Assembly: GCF_035975855.1 (NCBI RefSeq)
Contig: NZ_CP109055.1
Coordinates: 10,478,001-10,542,000, forward strand
DNA from: Streptomyces sp. NBC_01304
Lineage (GTDB): Bacteria > Actinomycetota > Actinomycetes > Streptomycetales > Streptomycetaceae
Direction: 5' to 3'
Length of the DNA stretch: 64,000 nucleotides
Shown: positions 7,592 to 15,723 of the stretch, one piece after another
How positions within the stretch are numbered: the stretch's first letter is position 1
Layout of the letters: each line of letters begins with the position of its first letter
Notes under the pieces: generated by a model
What the model was told of the DNA's origin: nothing
Seen by the model: only the letters and a program-made list of their open reading frames with translations
The model's database searches: none
Program-made: the position numbers and the translations under genes

Positions 7592-8737
7592 GTGATCCGA
7601 TGGAACACCGACCAGGCCGACCTCAGGGAAGGCGTGGCACGGTGGGGTGAGGCGCTCAGCGCCGACCACATAGTCAACGACGAGCATTCCACGTTCTCCT
7701 GGGACAAGTGGAAGCTGGTCCAGAAGACGGGCATTCTCGCCCTGCCCTTCGAGGAGGAGTACGGCGGCCTCGGCCAGTCCCTGCTCACCACGATGTACGT
7801 CCTCGAAGGGCTGGGAGAACACTGCCGCGACGCAGGGCTGAACTTCTCGGTGACCACCACCTTGGCCAGCACCGGCGTCCCCCTGGAGAAGTTCGGCACC
7901 GCCGGACAGAAGGAGAGGTACCTGCCCCTGATCTGCTCGGGCGAGGCCATCGGTGCGCATGCCATCACCGAGGCCGAGGGCGGGTCCGACGCGATGGCGA
8001 TGGCCACGCGCGCGGTCCGCGACGGCGATCACTTCGTCCTCAGCGGAAGCAAGACGTTCGTCAGCAACGGCCCCGTCGCCGATGTGTTCGTGGTCTACGC
8101 ACGGACCCGTCCCGACGGCGGCGCCCTCGGGGTCACCGCGTTCCTCGTGGACCGCGACACCCCGGGCCTGACGGTCGGCAACCCGGTCAAGAAGATGGGA
8201 CTGCGCACCTCGCCGCTGAGCGAGCTGTACTTCGACGAGTGCCGCATTCCCAAGGACCGGGTCCTCGGCCGCGTGGGCGGCGGATTCATCGTGCTCGACT
8301 ACGTGATGAAGCGGGAGATCCTCTACTCGTTCATCGTCAACGTCGGGGAGATGCAGCACCGGCTCACCCGCTGCGTCGACTACGCGAAGGAGCGCCAGTC
8401 CTTCGGCAAGCCGATCGGTTCGTACCAGGCGGTCGCCAACAAGATCGTCGACACCAAGATCGGCCTGGAGACGGCACGGAAATGGCTGTACGACACCGGG
8501 GAACGCCTCGTCGCCGGCGAGAACGTCACCACGGACCTGGCCATCGCCAAGCTGATCACCAGTGAGTCCAATGTGGCCAGCAGTCTGGCCGCCGTCCAGA
8601 TCTTCGGCGGACACGGCTACATGTCGGAGTACGGGCTCGAGCAGGACGTGCGCAACGCCGTCGGCGGCACGATCTACTCGGGCACCAACGAGATCCAGTA
8701 CACCCGCATCGCCTCGATGCTGGGCCTGGGCAAATGA
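7592..8737 (+). CDS. acyl-CoA dehydrogenase family flavoprotein
   Basis: 381-residue acyl-CoA dehydrogenase fold: AITEAEGGSDA, FVSNGPVADVFVVYAR, the KPIGSYQAV region, FGGHGYMSEYG and YSGTNEIQ at the end. FAD-dependent alpha,beta-oxidation of a thioester is expected. With a stand-alone ligase and ACP in the same operon, a role on a carrier-bound amino acid, as for prolyl-PCP oxidases (RedW, PltE, PigA), is plausible but unproven. GTG 7592 is the start, with GAAGG about 9 nt upstream; an ATG at 7600 is out of frame. Its stop overlaps the TrpF-like start as ATGA, so the two are translationally coupled. Confidence 0.85.
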   Translation: MIRWNTDQADLREGVARWGEALSADHIVNDEHSTFSWDKWKLVQKTGILALPFEEEYGGLGQSLLTTMYVLEGLGEHCRDAGLNFSVTTTLASTGVPLEKFGTAGQKERYLPLICSGEAIGAHAITEAEGGSDAMAMATRAVRDGDHFVLSGSKTFVSNGPVADVFVVYARTRPDGGALGVTAFLVDRDTPGLTVGNPVKKMGLRTSPLSELYFDECRIPKDRVLGRVGGGFIVLDYVMKREILYSFIVNVGEMQHRLTRCVDYAKERQSFGKPIGSYQAVANKIVDTKIGLETARKWLYDTGERLVAGENVTTDLAIAKLITSESNVASSLAAVQIFGGHGYMSEYGLEQDVRNAVGGTIYSGTNEIQYTRIASMLGLGK

Positions 8738-9447
8738 AAACGGCACCCGCACCCGTACTGAAGGTCTGCGGGGCAACCGCCCCGCACGACATCGAGGTAC
8801 TGGCGGCCGCCGGAGCCGACCGTGTCGGACTGTGGCACGGCGTCCCCGGCGGCCCCGCCGAACTGCCGGAGCGTGAGCTGACCGCCCTCGCGGCGGCGGC
8901 TCGCGCCACCGGCGTGCTGCACCCCGTCCTGGTCACCTTCCTCGGTGACCCGGGCGCCCTGGCCGCGGTCGCCCGCGCCGCCGGGATCCGCCACATCCAG
9001 CTGCACGCCTACCAACCACCCGCCTTCGTCAAGGACTTGCGCTCCCTGCTGCCCGACGCGTACCTGATCAAGGTGCTGCACGTACGCGGCGGCCGCTGCC
9101 TCGAACGCCCGCTGATCGGCGCGTACGAGCGGGCGGGCACCGATCTGTTCCTCCTCGACGCGGCCACCGACGACGGCCGCGTCGGCAGCACCGGCGTCCG
9201 GCTCGACGAGCGGGACGTACTGGGCCTCGCCGACCGGTTCACGCTGCCGTTCTGGCTGGCCGGCGGGATCAGCCCGCAGAGCCGGTCCGGCTACGACGCC
9301 GTCGCGGAGCATCCCCGGTTCCACGGCATCGACGTCGACACCGCGGCCCGGGACGACCGTGGCCGCTTCACCGCGGACGCCGTGCGAGACCTCACGCGGG
9401 CCTGGCGCACCGCACAGTACGTACCGCTCGCGAAGGAGCAGACATGA
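8734..9447 (+). CDS. TrpF-like phosphoribosylanthranilate isomerase paralogue
   Basis: 237-residue TIM barrel of the TrpF family. C12 in LKVCGAT matches the catalytic Cys of KICG, and D142 in LFLLDAA matches the catalytic Asp. WLAGGI and HGIDVDTA correspond to the phosphate-binding loops. The expected reaction is Amadori rearrangement of an N-phosphoribosyl arylamine to its deoxyribulose form, following the TrpD-like step and feeding the TrpC-like enzyme. The sequence is clearly diverged from housekeeping TrpF, in line with a paralogue devoted to secondary metabolism. Both ends overlap neighbouring genes by 4 nt. Confidence 0.8.
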   Translation: MKTAPAPVLKVCGATAPHDIEVLAAAGADRVGLWHGVPGGPAELPERELTALAAAARATGVLHPVLVTFLGDPGALAAVARAAGIRHIQLHAYQPPAFVKDLRSLLPDAYLIKVLHVRGGRCLERPLIGAYERAGTDLFLLDAATDDGRVGSTGVRLDERDVLGLADRFTLPFWLAGGISPQSRSGYDAVAEHPRFHGIDVDTAARDDRGRFTADAVRDLTRAWRTAQYVPLAKEQT

Positions 9448-10178
9448 CGTCCCACTTCATCGAGGCCCTGCTGAGAGCCGAACGCCCGCTCGTCATGGAG
9501 GTCAAACGCCAGGACGCGGACGGCATCGACCTGATCGCCGGACGCACCCCCGCCGACATCGTCGCCGGTTACGAGGCCGCGGGCGCGCCCTGTATCTCCG
9601 TGGTGACCGGACGCTGGTTCGGCGGCACCCCGGAACTGCTGCGCGACGTGGCCCGGATGACCAGCCTGCCGCTGCTGCAGAAGGACTTCATCACCCGGCC
9701 GAGCCAGCTGGAGACCGCCCAGGAACTCGGCGCGTCGGCCGTGCTGCTCACTGCGGCGCTGCTGCCCGCGTCCAGCCTGCGCAACCTGGTCACCGCCGCC
9801 CTGCGGATCGGCCTCACCCCGTTCGTGGAGATCACGGGCGAGGAGGAGCTGGCGGCGGTCCCGAATGCCGACGCCTGCGTGATCGCCGTCAACAACAAGG
9901 ACATACGCAACCGTGAGCGCGGCGCGGGCGACATCGACCGCAGCCTCGCCCTGCTCCCCGCGGTCCGCGCCACCGGCACCCCCTGCCCGGTCAGCGCCAG
10001 CGCGATCGACTCGCCCCGCACCGCGGCCCGCCTCCTCGACGAGGGCTTCGCCGGCCTCCTGGTCGCCACCGCCCTGCTGCGCACGGGCCGGCCGCAGGAG
10101 TGGCTGGCCGAACTGGACCGCTCCCGCACCACGGACACCCGCACCCTGCGCCTCGCGGCGCCGGCCGGGGGAGTGTGA
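9444..10178 (+). CDS. TrpC-like indole-3-glycerol-phosphate synthase paralogue
   Basis: 244-residue TIM barrel of the indole-3-glycerol-phosphate synthase family. The catalytic pattern is complete: E19 and K21 in VMEVKR, K80 in LLQKDFI, E129 in FVEITGEEEL, N150/N151 in AVNNKDI and the SASAI phosphate loop. It should close the pyrrole ring with decarboxylation and dehydration. It is the last gene of the coupled run, starting at an ATGA overlap with the TrpF-like gene and followed by a GC-rich hairpin at 10196-10220. With the TrpD, TrpF and TrpA paralogues it completes an anthranilate-to-indole set outside any trp operon. Confidence 0.84.
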   Translation: MTSHFIEALLRAERPLVMEVKRQDADGIDLIAGRTPADIVAGYEAAGAPCISVVTGRWFGGTPELLRDVARMTSLPLLQKDFITRPSQLETAQELGASAVLLTAALLPASSLRNLVTAALRIGLTPFVEITGEEELAAVPNADACVIAVNNKDIRNRERGAGDIDRSLALLPAVRATGTPCPVSASAIDSPRTAARLLDEGFAGLLVATALLRTGRPQEWLAELDRSRTTDTRTLRLAAPAGGV

Positions 10179-10195
10179 CACCGGGGCCGGGACCG

Positions 10196-10220
10196 ACGAC
10201 GGGGCACCCCGCCCCGTCGT
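10196..10220. terminator. hairpin after TrpC-like gene
   Basis: Perfect 10-bp inverted repeat (ACGACGGGGC and its complement) with a 5-nt loop in the 82-nt gap between the TrpC-like stop and the hydrolase start. It is a likely terminator or attenuator that would separate the 11-gene operon from the hydrolase. Confidence 0.55.
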
Positions 10221-10260
10221 TCGTACGCCGCTTTCGTCACCCCGACAAGGAACCCTCCCG

Positions 10261-11154
10261 ATGACCGCACCCACCCCCGTCCGGACACTGCCCGTCGCCC
10301 CCGTCCCCCGGGTCCGGGAGATCACGCTCGACGCCGACGGCATCACGCTGTCCGGGCTGTACGCCGAGCCGGACGGGATGCGCGCGCCGCGGGCGGTGAT
10401 CGTCGCCGTGCACGGGCGGGGCATGCGGGCCGGGTACTTCCACGGCGGCGCCCACCCCGACGCCTCCCTGCTCGCCCTCGCCACCCGCCTGGGCCATCCC
10501 GTCCTGGCACTCGACCGCCCCGGGTACGGGCTCTCTGCCCGTCAACTGCCCATGGGACAGCCCCTCGCCGAGCAGGCGGTCACGGTGCGGGCCGCGCTCG
10601 CCACGTACGCCGAACAGTACGACATCGGCGCCGGGTATTTCCTCCTTGCCCACTCCTACGGGGGCAAGCTCGCCCTGCAGCTCGCGGCCGGGGACAGGGA
10701 CAACTCCCTTGTGGGGATGGACATCTCGGGGATGGGGCGCGACTACGCCCCGGAGGCGTACGGCTTTCCCGCCTCGCTCGCCGACGGCGCGTTCCGGCTC
10801 AACTGGGGCCCGATGCGGCTCTATCCGCCGGGCACGTTCCGCGCCGCGCGCCGACTGATGACCCCCACGCCGGACCGTGAGGAGCACGAGCGGCTGCCGC
10901 CGTGGCCGGTCCGTTTCCCGCGCCTCGCCGCCGACGTACGCGTCCCGGTGCGACTGACCTTCGCCGAGCACGAGATCTGGTGGCGCACCGACGACGCGTC
11001 CCTCGCGTCCCTGGCGGGCCAGTTCACCGCGGCCCCGCGCGTGCGGGTCGACCGCGAACCGGCCGCGGGCCACAACATCAGCATGGGCCACGCGGCCCGC
11101 GCCTATCACCTGCGGGCCCTCGCCTTCCTGGAGGACTGCCTGCGCGCGGCCTGA
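10261..11154 (+). CDS. alpha/beta hydrolase
   Basis: 297-residue alpha/beta-hydrolase fold: VHGRGMRAG oxyanion-hole region, the nucleophile elbow AHSYGGK with its Ser, and a C-terminal AAGHNIS for the catalytic His. No signal peptide is visible, so it is probably cytoplasmic. An ester or thioester substrate is likely but cannot be named. It lies 82 nt after the TrpC-like gene, beyond a hairpin, and may have its own promoter; same-strand location suggests a release or editing role in the upstream pathway (inference). ATG 10261 has an AAGGAA ribosome site upstream. Confidence 0.72.
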   Translation: MTAPTPVRTLPVAPVPRVREITLDADGITLSGLYAEPDGMRAPRAVIVAVHGRGMRAGYFHGGAHPDASLLALATRLGHPVLALDRPGYGLSARQLPMGQPLAEQAVTVRAALATYAEQYDIGAGYFLLAHSYGGKLALQLAAGDRDNSLVGMDISGMGRDYAPEAYGFPASLADGAFRLNWGPMRLYPPGTFRAARRLMTPTPDREEHERLPPWPVRFPRLAADVRVPVRLTFAEHEIWWRTDDASLASLAGQFTAAPRVRVDREPAAGHNISMGHAARAYHLRALAFLEDCLRAA

Positions 11155-11205
11155 CACGACGAGGGCGGCGACCTCCCCACCGGGAGGTCGCCGCCCTCGT
11201 CGTGT
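11154..11205. terminator. strong bidirectional terminator
   Basis: A perfect 24-bp inverted repeat (11154-11177 and 11182-11205) with a 4-nt loop lies between two convergent genes, the hydrolase stop at 11154 and the small conserved gene ending at 11212. Its GC-rich stem would end transcription from both sides. Confidence 0.85.
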
Positions 11206-11211
11206 CTCGCG

Positions 11212-11880
11212 TCAGGACACCACCCGGCTCACCAGCTGGTCCCGCATCCGCGCCGGTATCCCCGGGGCGAACCGCTGCAGATAGTCGGTCAGATGACGGT
11301 CGGCACCGATCAGGAACGGCAGATCGAAGACGAGCAGCCGGCGCACCGCGAGCAGCGGCACCGGAGAGCGCAGCGGCCTGAAGTCCTCGTTCCACAGGCC
11401 GGGTTCCTCACACACCGGATGGAACTGCCCGAGCATCAGCCCGTCGGCGACGAACTCGTCCTTCGCCGCGAACTGCAGCGCGTCCAGCTCCGTGGAGTCG
11501 GCGCGGTCGAGTTCCGGCAGGACCATGAGCAGCGTGAGCAGCTCCTGCTCGTCCGCGTCGAGGTCCGTCGCCAGCTTCTCGTACCACTCGCGCAGCCGCG
11601 CCACCGCATCAGTGAGGTGTGCGCCGCCCGCACCGTTCGCGGGCAGGGCGAGCAGGAACAGGTCCTTGCGCAGGGACGGCTGCGTATAGGGACACACCGG
11701 CCCCGAGCGGCCGAGCGAGGGATGCCCGGACACCAGGAACTCGACGCTCCAGTCGAGGACTTGGCGCAGGGCACCGAGATGCTCGCCGAACGCCTCCTCG
11801 CGCGACACGGGGCCGAACTCCACCTCGCCGCGCTCCACCTCGGCGGGTGAGAAGATCCGCAGCTTCTCGTCGCCCCTCAT
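11212..11880 (-). CDS. conserved actinobacterial protein (DUF6875-like)
   Basis: 222-residue cytoplasmic protein with no membrane segment. Recognisable blocks are HPSLGRSGPVCPYTQ with a conserved Cys, FHPVCEEPGLWNEDFRPLRS, and VFDLPFLIGADRH near the C-terminus; I remember this pattern from a family of unknown function (DUF6875) often found next to PLP enzymes in actinomycete clusters, but cannot verify the label. ATG 11880 overlaps the decarboxylase stop as ATGA and has GGAGG upstream, so the two are translationally coupled and probably act together. No catalytic function is proposed. Confidence 0.65.
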   Translation of the reverse strand: MRGDEKLRIFSPAEVERGEVEFGPVSREEAFGEHLGALRQVLDWSVEFLVSGHPSLGRSGPVCPYTQPSLRKDLFLLALPANGAGGAHLTDAVARLREWYEKLATDLDADEQELLTLLMVLPELDRADSTELDALQFAAKDEFVADGLMLGQFHPVCEEPGLWNEDFRPLRSPVPLLAVRRLLVFDLPFLIGADRHLTDYLQRFAPGIPARMRDQLVSRVVS

Positions 11881-13919
11881 TGCGGCTCCCTCCACAGCGG
11901 GCGAAGGCGCGGCCCGTCGTCGGGCAGCACGATGTCGTCACCCGCGTACTCGAAGCCGAACCGCAGGCAGGAAGCGGCGCCGCCCGGCGAGCTCGCCTCG
12001 GCGTACGTGCCGCAGCCCGCCACGTCGGCCCGCGCCACCATCTCCCCGATCAGCTCCGACATCAGGCCGCTCTTCCTGACGTCGGCGCGCACGGCGCCGA
12101 AGGAGGCGTAGTAGTGCGGACGGTCGACGGGATGGCGCTGCGCCTGCAGGGCGGTGATCGTCGCGAGGGCCTGTGCCTCGTCGCCGAGCACCTCGCGAAA
12201 GCGCCGCTCCAACTCGTCGCCGCGCGCCTCCACCTGCTCCCAGGCCCCGGGAGGCAGGAAGAGCAGTACCGCGGAGCGGTCCGGAGTGGTGAGCACGCCG
12301 TCGTGCTCCAGCGAGAGATCGAGGAAGACGCGGAAGAATCCGGGCAGCACCTCGGCCCGGCGCCGGTCGTCCGGTGTGATCCACCGGGTCAGCGGATCGT
12401 CGAAGAACGCGGCCGCGAGAAGGGCGACCAGCTCCTCCGCGTCGGCCGGCGAGGCCGGGCGCACAGCGCCGGACGTCGCCGGAACCTGGGACAAGGACAC
12501 GGGAATTCCCTTCTGCGAAACGGTGCCGACGGGCCGCTCGTCCTGCTCGTCCGCGCTCCGGGAGGCGAACTGCTCGACCCGGGCGTGCAGTTGGTCGAGA
12601 TGGAGCTCGGCCTCAGGCTTGATCAGGACACTGCGCATCACCCGGGCGGTGTCCGCGTCCCGGACCACCCCGGGATGACGCCGTACGAACGCATCCGCGT
12701 CCGCCCGCAGCACGCTCAGGAACACCGGGTCCTGCGGAGCGTGCATGCTGTCGTGCAGCAGCCGTCCGCTGGCGGCGTCCACGGCGGACAGCGACCAGGG
12801 GCGGGCGGCGGGCACATAGGTGACGATGTCGAGCTCCGGGCGCTGATAGAGCTCCAACACCTCGGACTCGACGAGGAGATCCGCCCAGCGCACCGCCGCC
12901 CTGCGGCTGGCCGCCAGCTGGGCGCCGAAGCCGTCCCGGGTCAGCGGCAGCAGCTGCAGCGTCAGCCACAGCGCCGCCGCGGCCGCGCCCGAGCGCGAGC
13001 ACTCCAGGCTGATCTCGCCCAGGTGCAGCTCGGACTGGGTGAAGTAGGTGTACGGCGAGTCGTGCGCGAAGTGCCGCCGCGCGTGCGGGTCGTTGAAAAG
13101 GACCGCGCCGCAGCCGTACGGCTGCAGGCCGTGCTTGTGCGGGTCCACCACCACCGAGTCGCACGCGGAGATCGCCCGCCAGGGTGCCGCGTCGATGCCT
13201 TCCGTACGGTCGGAGCGGCCGAGGAGCGCGTAGAAGCCGCCGTACGCGGCGTCGACATGCACCCGCGCCCCGTACCGGCGGGCGAGCGCGAGGACCTCGT
13301 GCACCGGGTCCACCGCGCCCAGGCCCGTTGTGCCGGTGGTGACCACCACGGTGCCCACCCGGCCGGTCCTCAACAGCCCTTCCAGGGCGTCGAGTTCGAT
13401 CCGCCCCAGGCCGTCGACCGGCACCCGGTGCCCCTCCATGGCGAGTACCTGGCACATCCGCTCATGGGTGTAGTGGCACTCGGAGCTGAAGGCGACACCG
13501 CGACCGGGGTGCGACTCACGGGCCACGTACAGGGCCTCGAGGTTCGCCATCGTGCCGCTGGTCGTCAGATGCCCGAGCGGTTCGGTGAGCCCGAACATGT
13601 CACCGAGCGCGGTGATGACCTCGCGCTCCATCTCGGTGGTCGCCGGGCCGCCCTCGGCGGCATGGTTGTTGGGGTTGAACAGCATCGTCGTGACATAGCC
13701 GACGACGGCCGCCGGATGCGGCGGCTTCACCATCTGCCCCGCGTAACTGGGGTGGAAGAAGGGGTAGTTGTCGTCGAGCCGCTTCGAAAGCCGCTCGAAG
13801 GCGAGGGCGAACTCGTCGTCGTCGATCTGGTGCGAGCGGTGCGGTGTGTAGGGCCCGAACCGTTCACCCCAGCGTTCGATCACATCCACGGCACGCGGAA
13901 GCCAATAGCGAAGATCCAC
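11877..13919 (-). CDS. PLP decarboxylase fused to GNAT acetyltransferase-like domain
   Basis: 680-residue two-domain protein. Residues 1 to about 470 are a group II amino-acid decarboxylase (glutamate, tyrosine or aromatic L-amino-acid type): TTSGTMANLEAL, VDAAYGG and DPHKHG with the PLP lysine K262. From about residue 490 a GNAT-like domain follows (PASPADAEELVALL to the C-terminus), but the acetyl-CoA motif reads RADVRKSGLM, short of the canonical Q/R-x-x-G-x-G/A, so acetyl transfer is doubtful. A decarboxylase making an amine and a fused domain acting on it is a reasonable reading. GTG 13919 is chosen because GGAAGG lies upstream and no ATG fits. The substrate cannot be read from sequence. 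Confidence 0.8.
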   Translation of the reverse strand: MDLRYWLPRAVDVIERWGERFGPYTPHRSHQIDDDEFALAFERLSKRLDDNYPFFHPSYAGQMVKPPHPAAVVGYVTTMLFNPNNHAAEGGPATTEMEREVITALGDMFGLTEPLGHLTTSGTMANLEALYVARESHPGRGVAFSSECHYTHERMCQVLAMEGHRVPVDGLGRIELDALEGLLRTGRVGTVVVTTGTTGLGAVDPVHEVLALARRYGARVHVDAAYGGFYALLGRSDRTEGIDAAPWRAISACDSVVVDPHKHGLQPYGCGAVLFNDPHARRHFAHDSPYTYFTQSELHLGEISLECSRSGAAAAALWLTLQLLPLTRDGFGAQLAASRRAAVRWADLLVESEVLELYQRPELDIVTYVPAARPWSLSAVDAASGRLLHDSMHAPQDPVFLSVLRADADAFVRRHPGVVRDADTARVMRSVLIKPEAELHLDQLHARVEQFASRSADEQDERPVGTVSQKGIPVSLSQVPATSGAVRPASPADAEELVALLAAAFFDDPLTRWITPDDRRRAEVLPGFFRVFLDLSLEHDGVLTTPDRSAVLLFLPPGAWEQVEARGDELERRFREVLGDEAQALATITALQAQRHPVDRPHYYASFGAVRADVRKSGLMSELIGEMVARADVAGCGTYAEASSPGGAASCLRFGFEYAGDDIVLPDDGPRLRPLWREPQ

Positions 13920-13935
13920 GGGAGCGCCTTCCGGG

Positions 13936-13953
13936 TGCGTCGGATCGGACGCA
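13936..13953. promoter_or_regulatory. inverted repeat upstream of decarboxylase
   Basis: TGCGTC and GACGCA form a perfect 6-bp inverted repeat spaced by 6 nt, 17 nt upstream of the decarboxylase start, in the 220-bp gap shared with the divergent multicopper oxidase gene. It could be an operator or an mRNA hairpin; no regulator is encoded nearby. Confidence 0.3.
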
Positions 13954-14139
13954 GTAGGTATACGCAACACCCCGCAAGACAGGCGCAATACCGCATTTTG
14001 GCCTGGCCGTATCCGGCACTCATCCGGTACCCGAGGGTCCCTCCGGCGCCGCGTGCTGCACTCACCCCGCAACCGGTGCGCCCCGGCGGCCACCGCCCGC
14101 CCGCGCCGTTCCCCGGACCCAGGTCCCGAAGGAGACAGC

Positions 14140-15615
14140 ATGGTCACCCGACGCAGCGTGCTCGGCGCAGCCCTGGCCACCACCGGCGCGGGGCTGGTCA
14201 CCTCGGCCGCACTCACCCCGGTGTTCTCGGCGCGCGAGGCCGCCGGCGCCGAGCACGACGGCACGGCACCCGCCGCGATCGCCGCCCCGCCGGTCGAGCC
14301 GTTCCGGGTCGCCCTGCCGATCCCGCCGGTGCTCACCCCCGTGTCCACCGCGGGCGGGCAGGACACGTACGCGATCACCATGCGCCCAGCCCGCAAGGAG
14401 ATATTCCGCGGGCTGCAGACCGAGGTGCTCACCTACAACGGCGCGTTCCCCGGCCCCACCATCAAGGCCAGGTCCGGCCGCCCGGTCGTCATCCGGCACC
14501 TCAACGGCCTCACCATGCCCGCCTCGGTGCATCTGCACGGCGCGTCCGTGCCGGCCGACAGCGACGGCGACCCGATGGACACCTTCGCCCCGGGCAAGAG
14601 CCGCACGTACACCTATCCCAACAAGCAGCCGCACGCGTCCCTGTGGCTCCACGACCACGCCCACCACATGGAGTCCGAGCACGTCTACCGCGGGCTTTCG
14701 GCGTCCTACCTGCTCACCGACGACGTCGAGCAGCGCCTCGGCCTGCCGTCGGGCGCGTACGACATCCCCATAGCCCTGCGCGACGCGCACTTCGACGGGA
14801 ACGGCGCCCTCGTCCACATCATGGACGACGTGCTCGGCCGCAACACGATCCTCGCCAACGGAAAGCCGCAGCCGTACGTGGCCGTCGCGGCCCGCAAGTA
14901 CCGCTTCCGGCTGCTGAACTCGTCCAACATGCGCTTCTTCCGGCTGCGCCTCGCCGACGGCGGCCCGATCACCCAGATCGGCTCCGACGGCGGCCTGCTG
15001 CCGCGCCCGCACCCCACCGACGCGCTGATGCTCTCACCCGCCGAACGCATCGATGTCGTCATCGACTTCGCCCGCTACCCGGTCGGCACGAAGCTGGTCC
15101 TGGAGAACACCCTGGGACCCGGCACCCCCGAACAGGTCGGCCAGGTGCTCCGCTTCGACGTCGTACGCAAGGAGTCCGACCCCAGCACCGTCCCCTCCCA
15201 GCTGCGCACCCTGCCGGCGCTGCCGGCGGTCACCGGGGAGCGCGCCATCGAGCTGCGCATGGACGAGGACGGCCGCGAGGGGGCCCAGGGCTACGTCAAC
15301 GGCAAGATCTACGACCCGAACCGCATCGACGTCACGGTGCGGCACGGCAGCAGCGAGATCTGGACCGTCACCAACCCCAACAAGCAGGCGCCGCACAACT
15401 TCCATATGCACCTGGTGCAGTTCAGGGTCCTGGAGCGCAACGGCCAGCAGCCGGACGGGTCCGAGTCGGGACTCAAGGACACCGTCCGGCTGCTGCCGGG
15501 CGAGACGGTCAAGGTGCAGGCGACGTTCAACACGTACCGCGGTACGTACGTCTACCACTGCCACATGCTGGACCACTCCGCGATGGGGATGATGGCCCAG
15601 ATGAAGATCACCTGA
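14140..15615 (+). CDS. Tat-exported multicopper oxidase
   Basis: 491-residue three-domain laccase-like oxidase. The N-terminus has a twin-arginine signal (TRRSVLGAALATTGAG, then Ala-rich), so export in folded form is expected. All four copper-binding regions are visible: HLHGASVP, WLHDHAHH, HNFHMHLVQF and the C-terminal YHCHMLDHSAMGMM with the type-1 Cys, His and Met ligands. Relatives include CotA, bilirubin oxidase and phenoxazinone synthase, which oxidise phenols, indoles or o-aminophenols with O2. Outside the cell it could couple or oxidise a phenolic or indolic product (inference), or handle copper. ATG 14140 has GAAGGAG 6 nt upstream. Confidence 0.88.
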   Translation: MVTRRSVLGAALATTGAGLVTSAALTPVFSAREAAGAEHDGTAPAAIAAPPVEPFRVALPIPPVLTPVSTAGGQDTYAITMRPARKEIFRGLQTEVLTYNGAFPGPTIKARSGRPVVIRHLNGLTMPASVHLHGASVPADSDGDPMDTFAPGKSRTYTYPNKQPHASLWLHDHAHHMESEHVYRGLSASYLLTDDVEQRLGLPSGAYDIPIALRDAHFDGNGALVHIMDDVLGRNTILANGKPQPYVAVAARKYRFRLLNSSNMRFFRLRLADGGPITQIGSDGGLLPRPHPTDALMLSPAERIDVVIDFARYPVGTKLVLENTLGPGTPEQVGQVLRFDVVRKESDPSTVPSQLRTLPALPAVTGERAIELRMDEDGREGAQGYVNGKIYDPNRIDVTVRHGSSEIWTVTNPNKQAPHNFHMHLVQFRVLERNGQQPDGSESGLKDTVRLLPGETVKVQATFNTYRGTYVYHCHMLDHSAMGMMAQMKIT

Positions 15616-15657
15616 CGCATCCGGCTCACCTGACGCACCTGACGCACCTGATCAGAA

Positions 15658-15719
15658 GGTCCACCGGACGGACCCGGGCATGTATCGACGAGACATGCCC
15701 GGGGCCCGCCCGGTGGACC
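15658..15719. terminator. nested hairpin between convergent genes
   Basis: Two nested inverted repeats lie between the convergent oxidase and exporter genes: outer arms 15658-15667 and 15710-15719 (GGTCCACCGG), inner arms 15673-15683 and 15693-15703 (CCCGGGCATGT). A bidirectional terminator is likely. Three CCTGACGCA-like direct repeats precede it at about 15611-15640. Confidence 0.75.
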
Positions 15720-15723
15720 CTGC

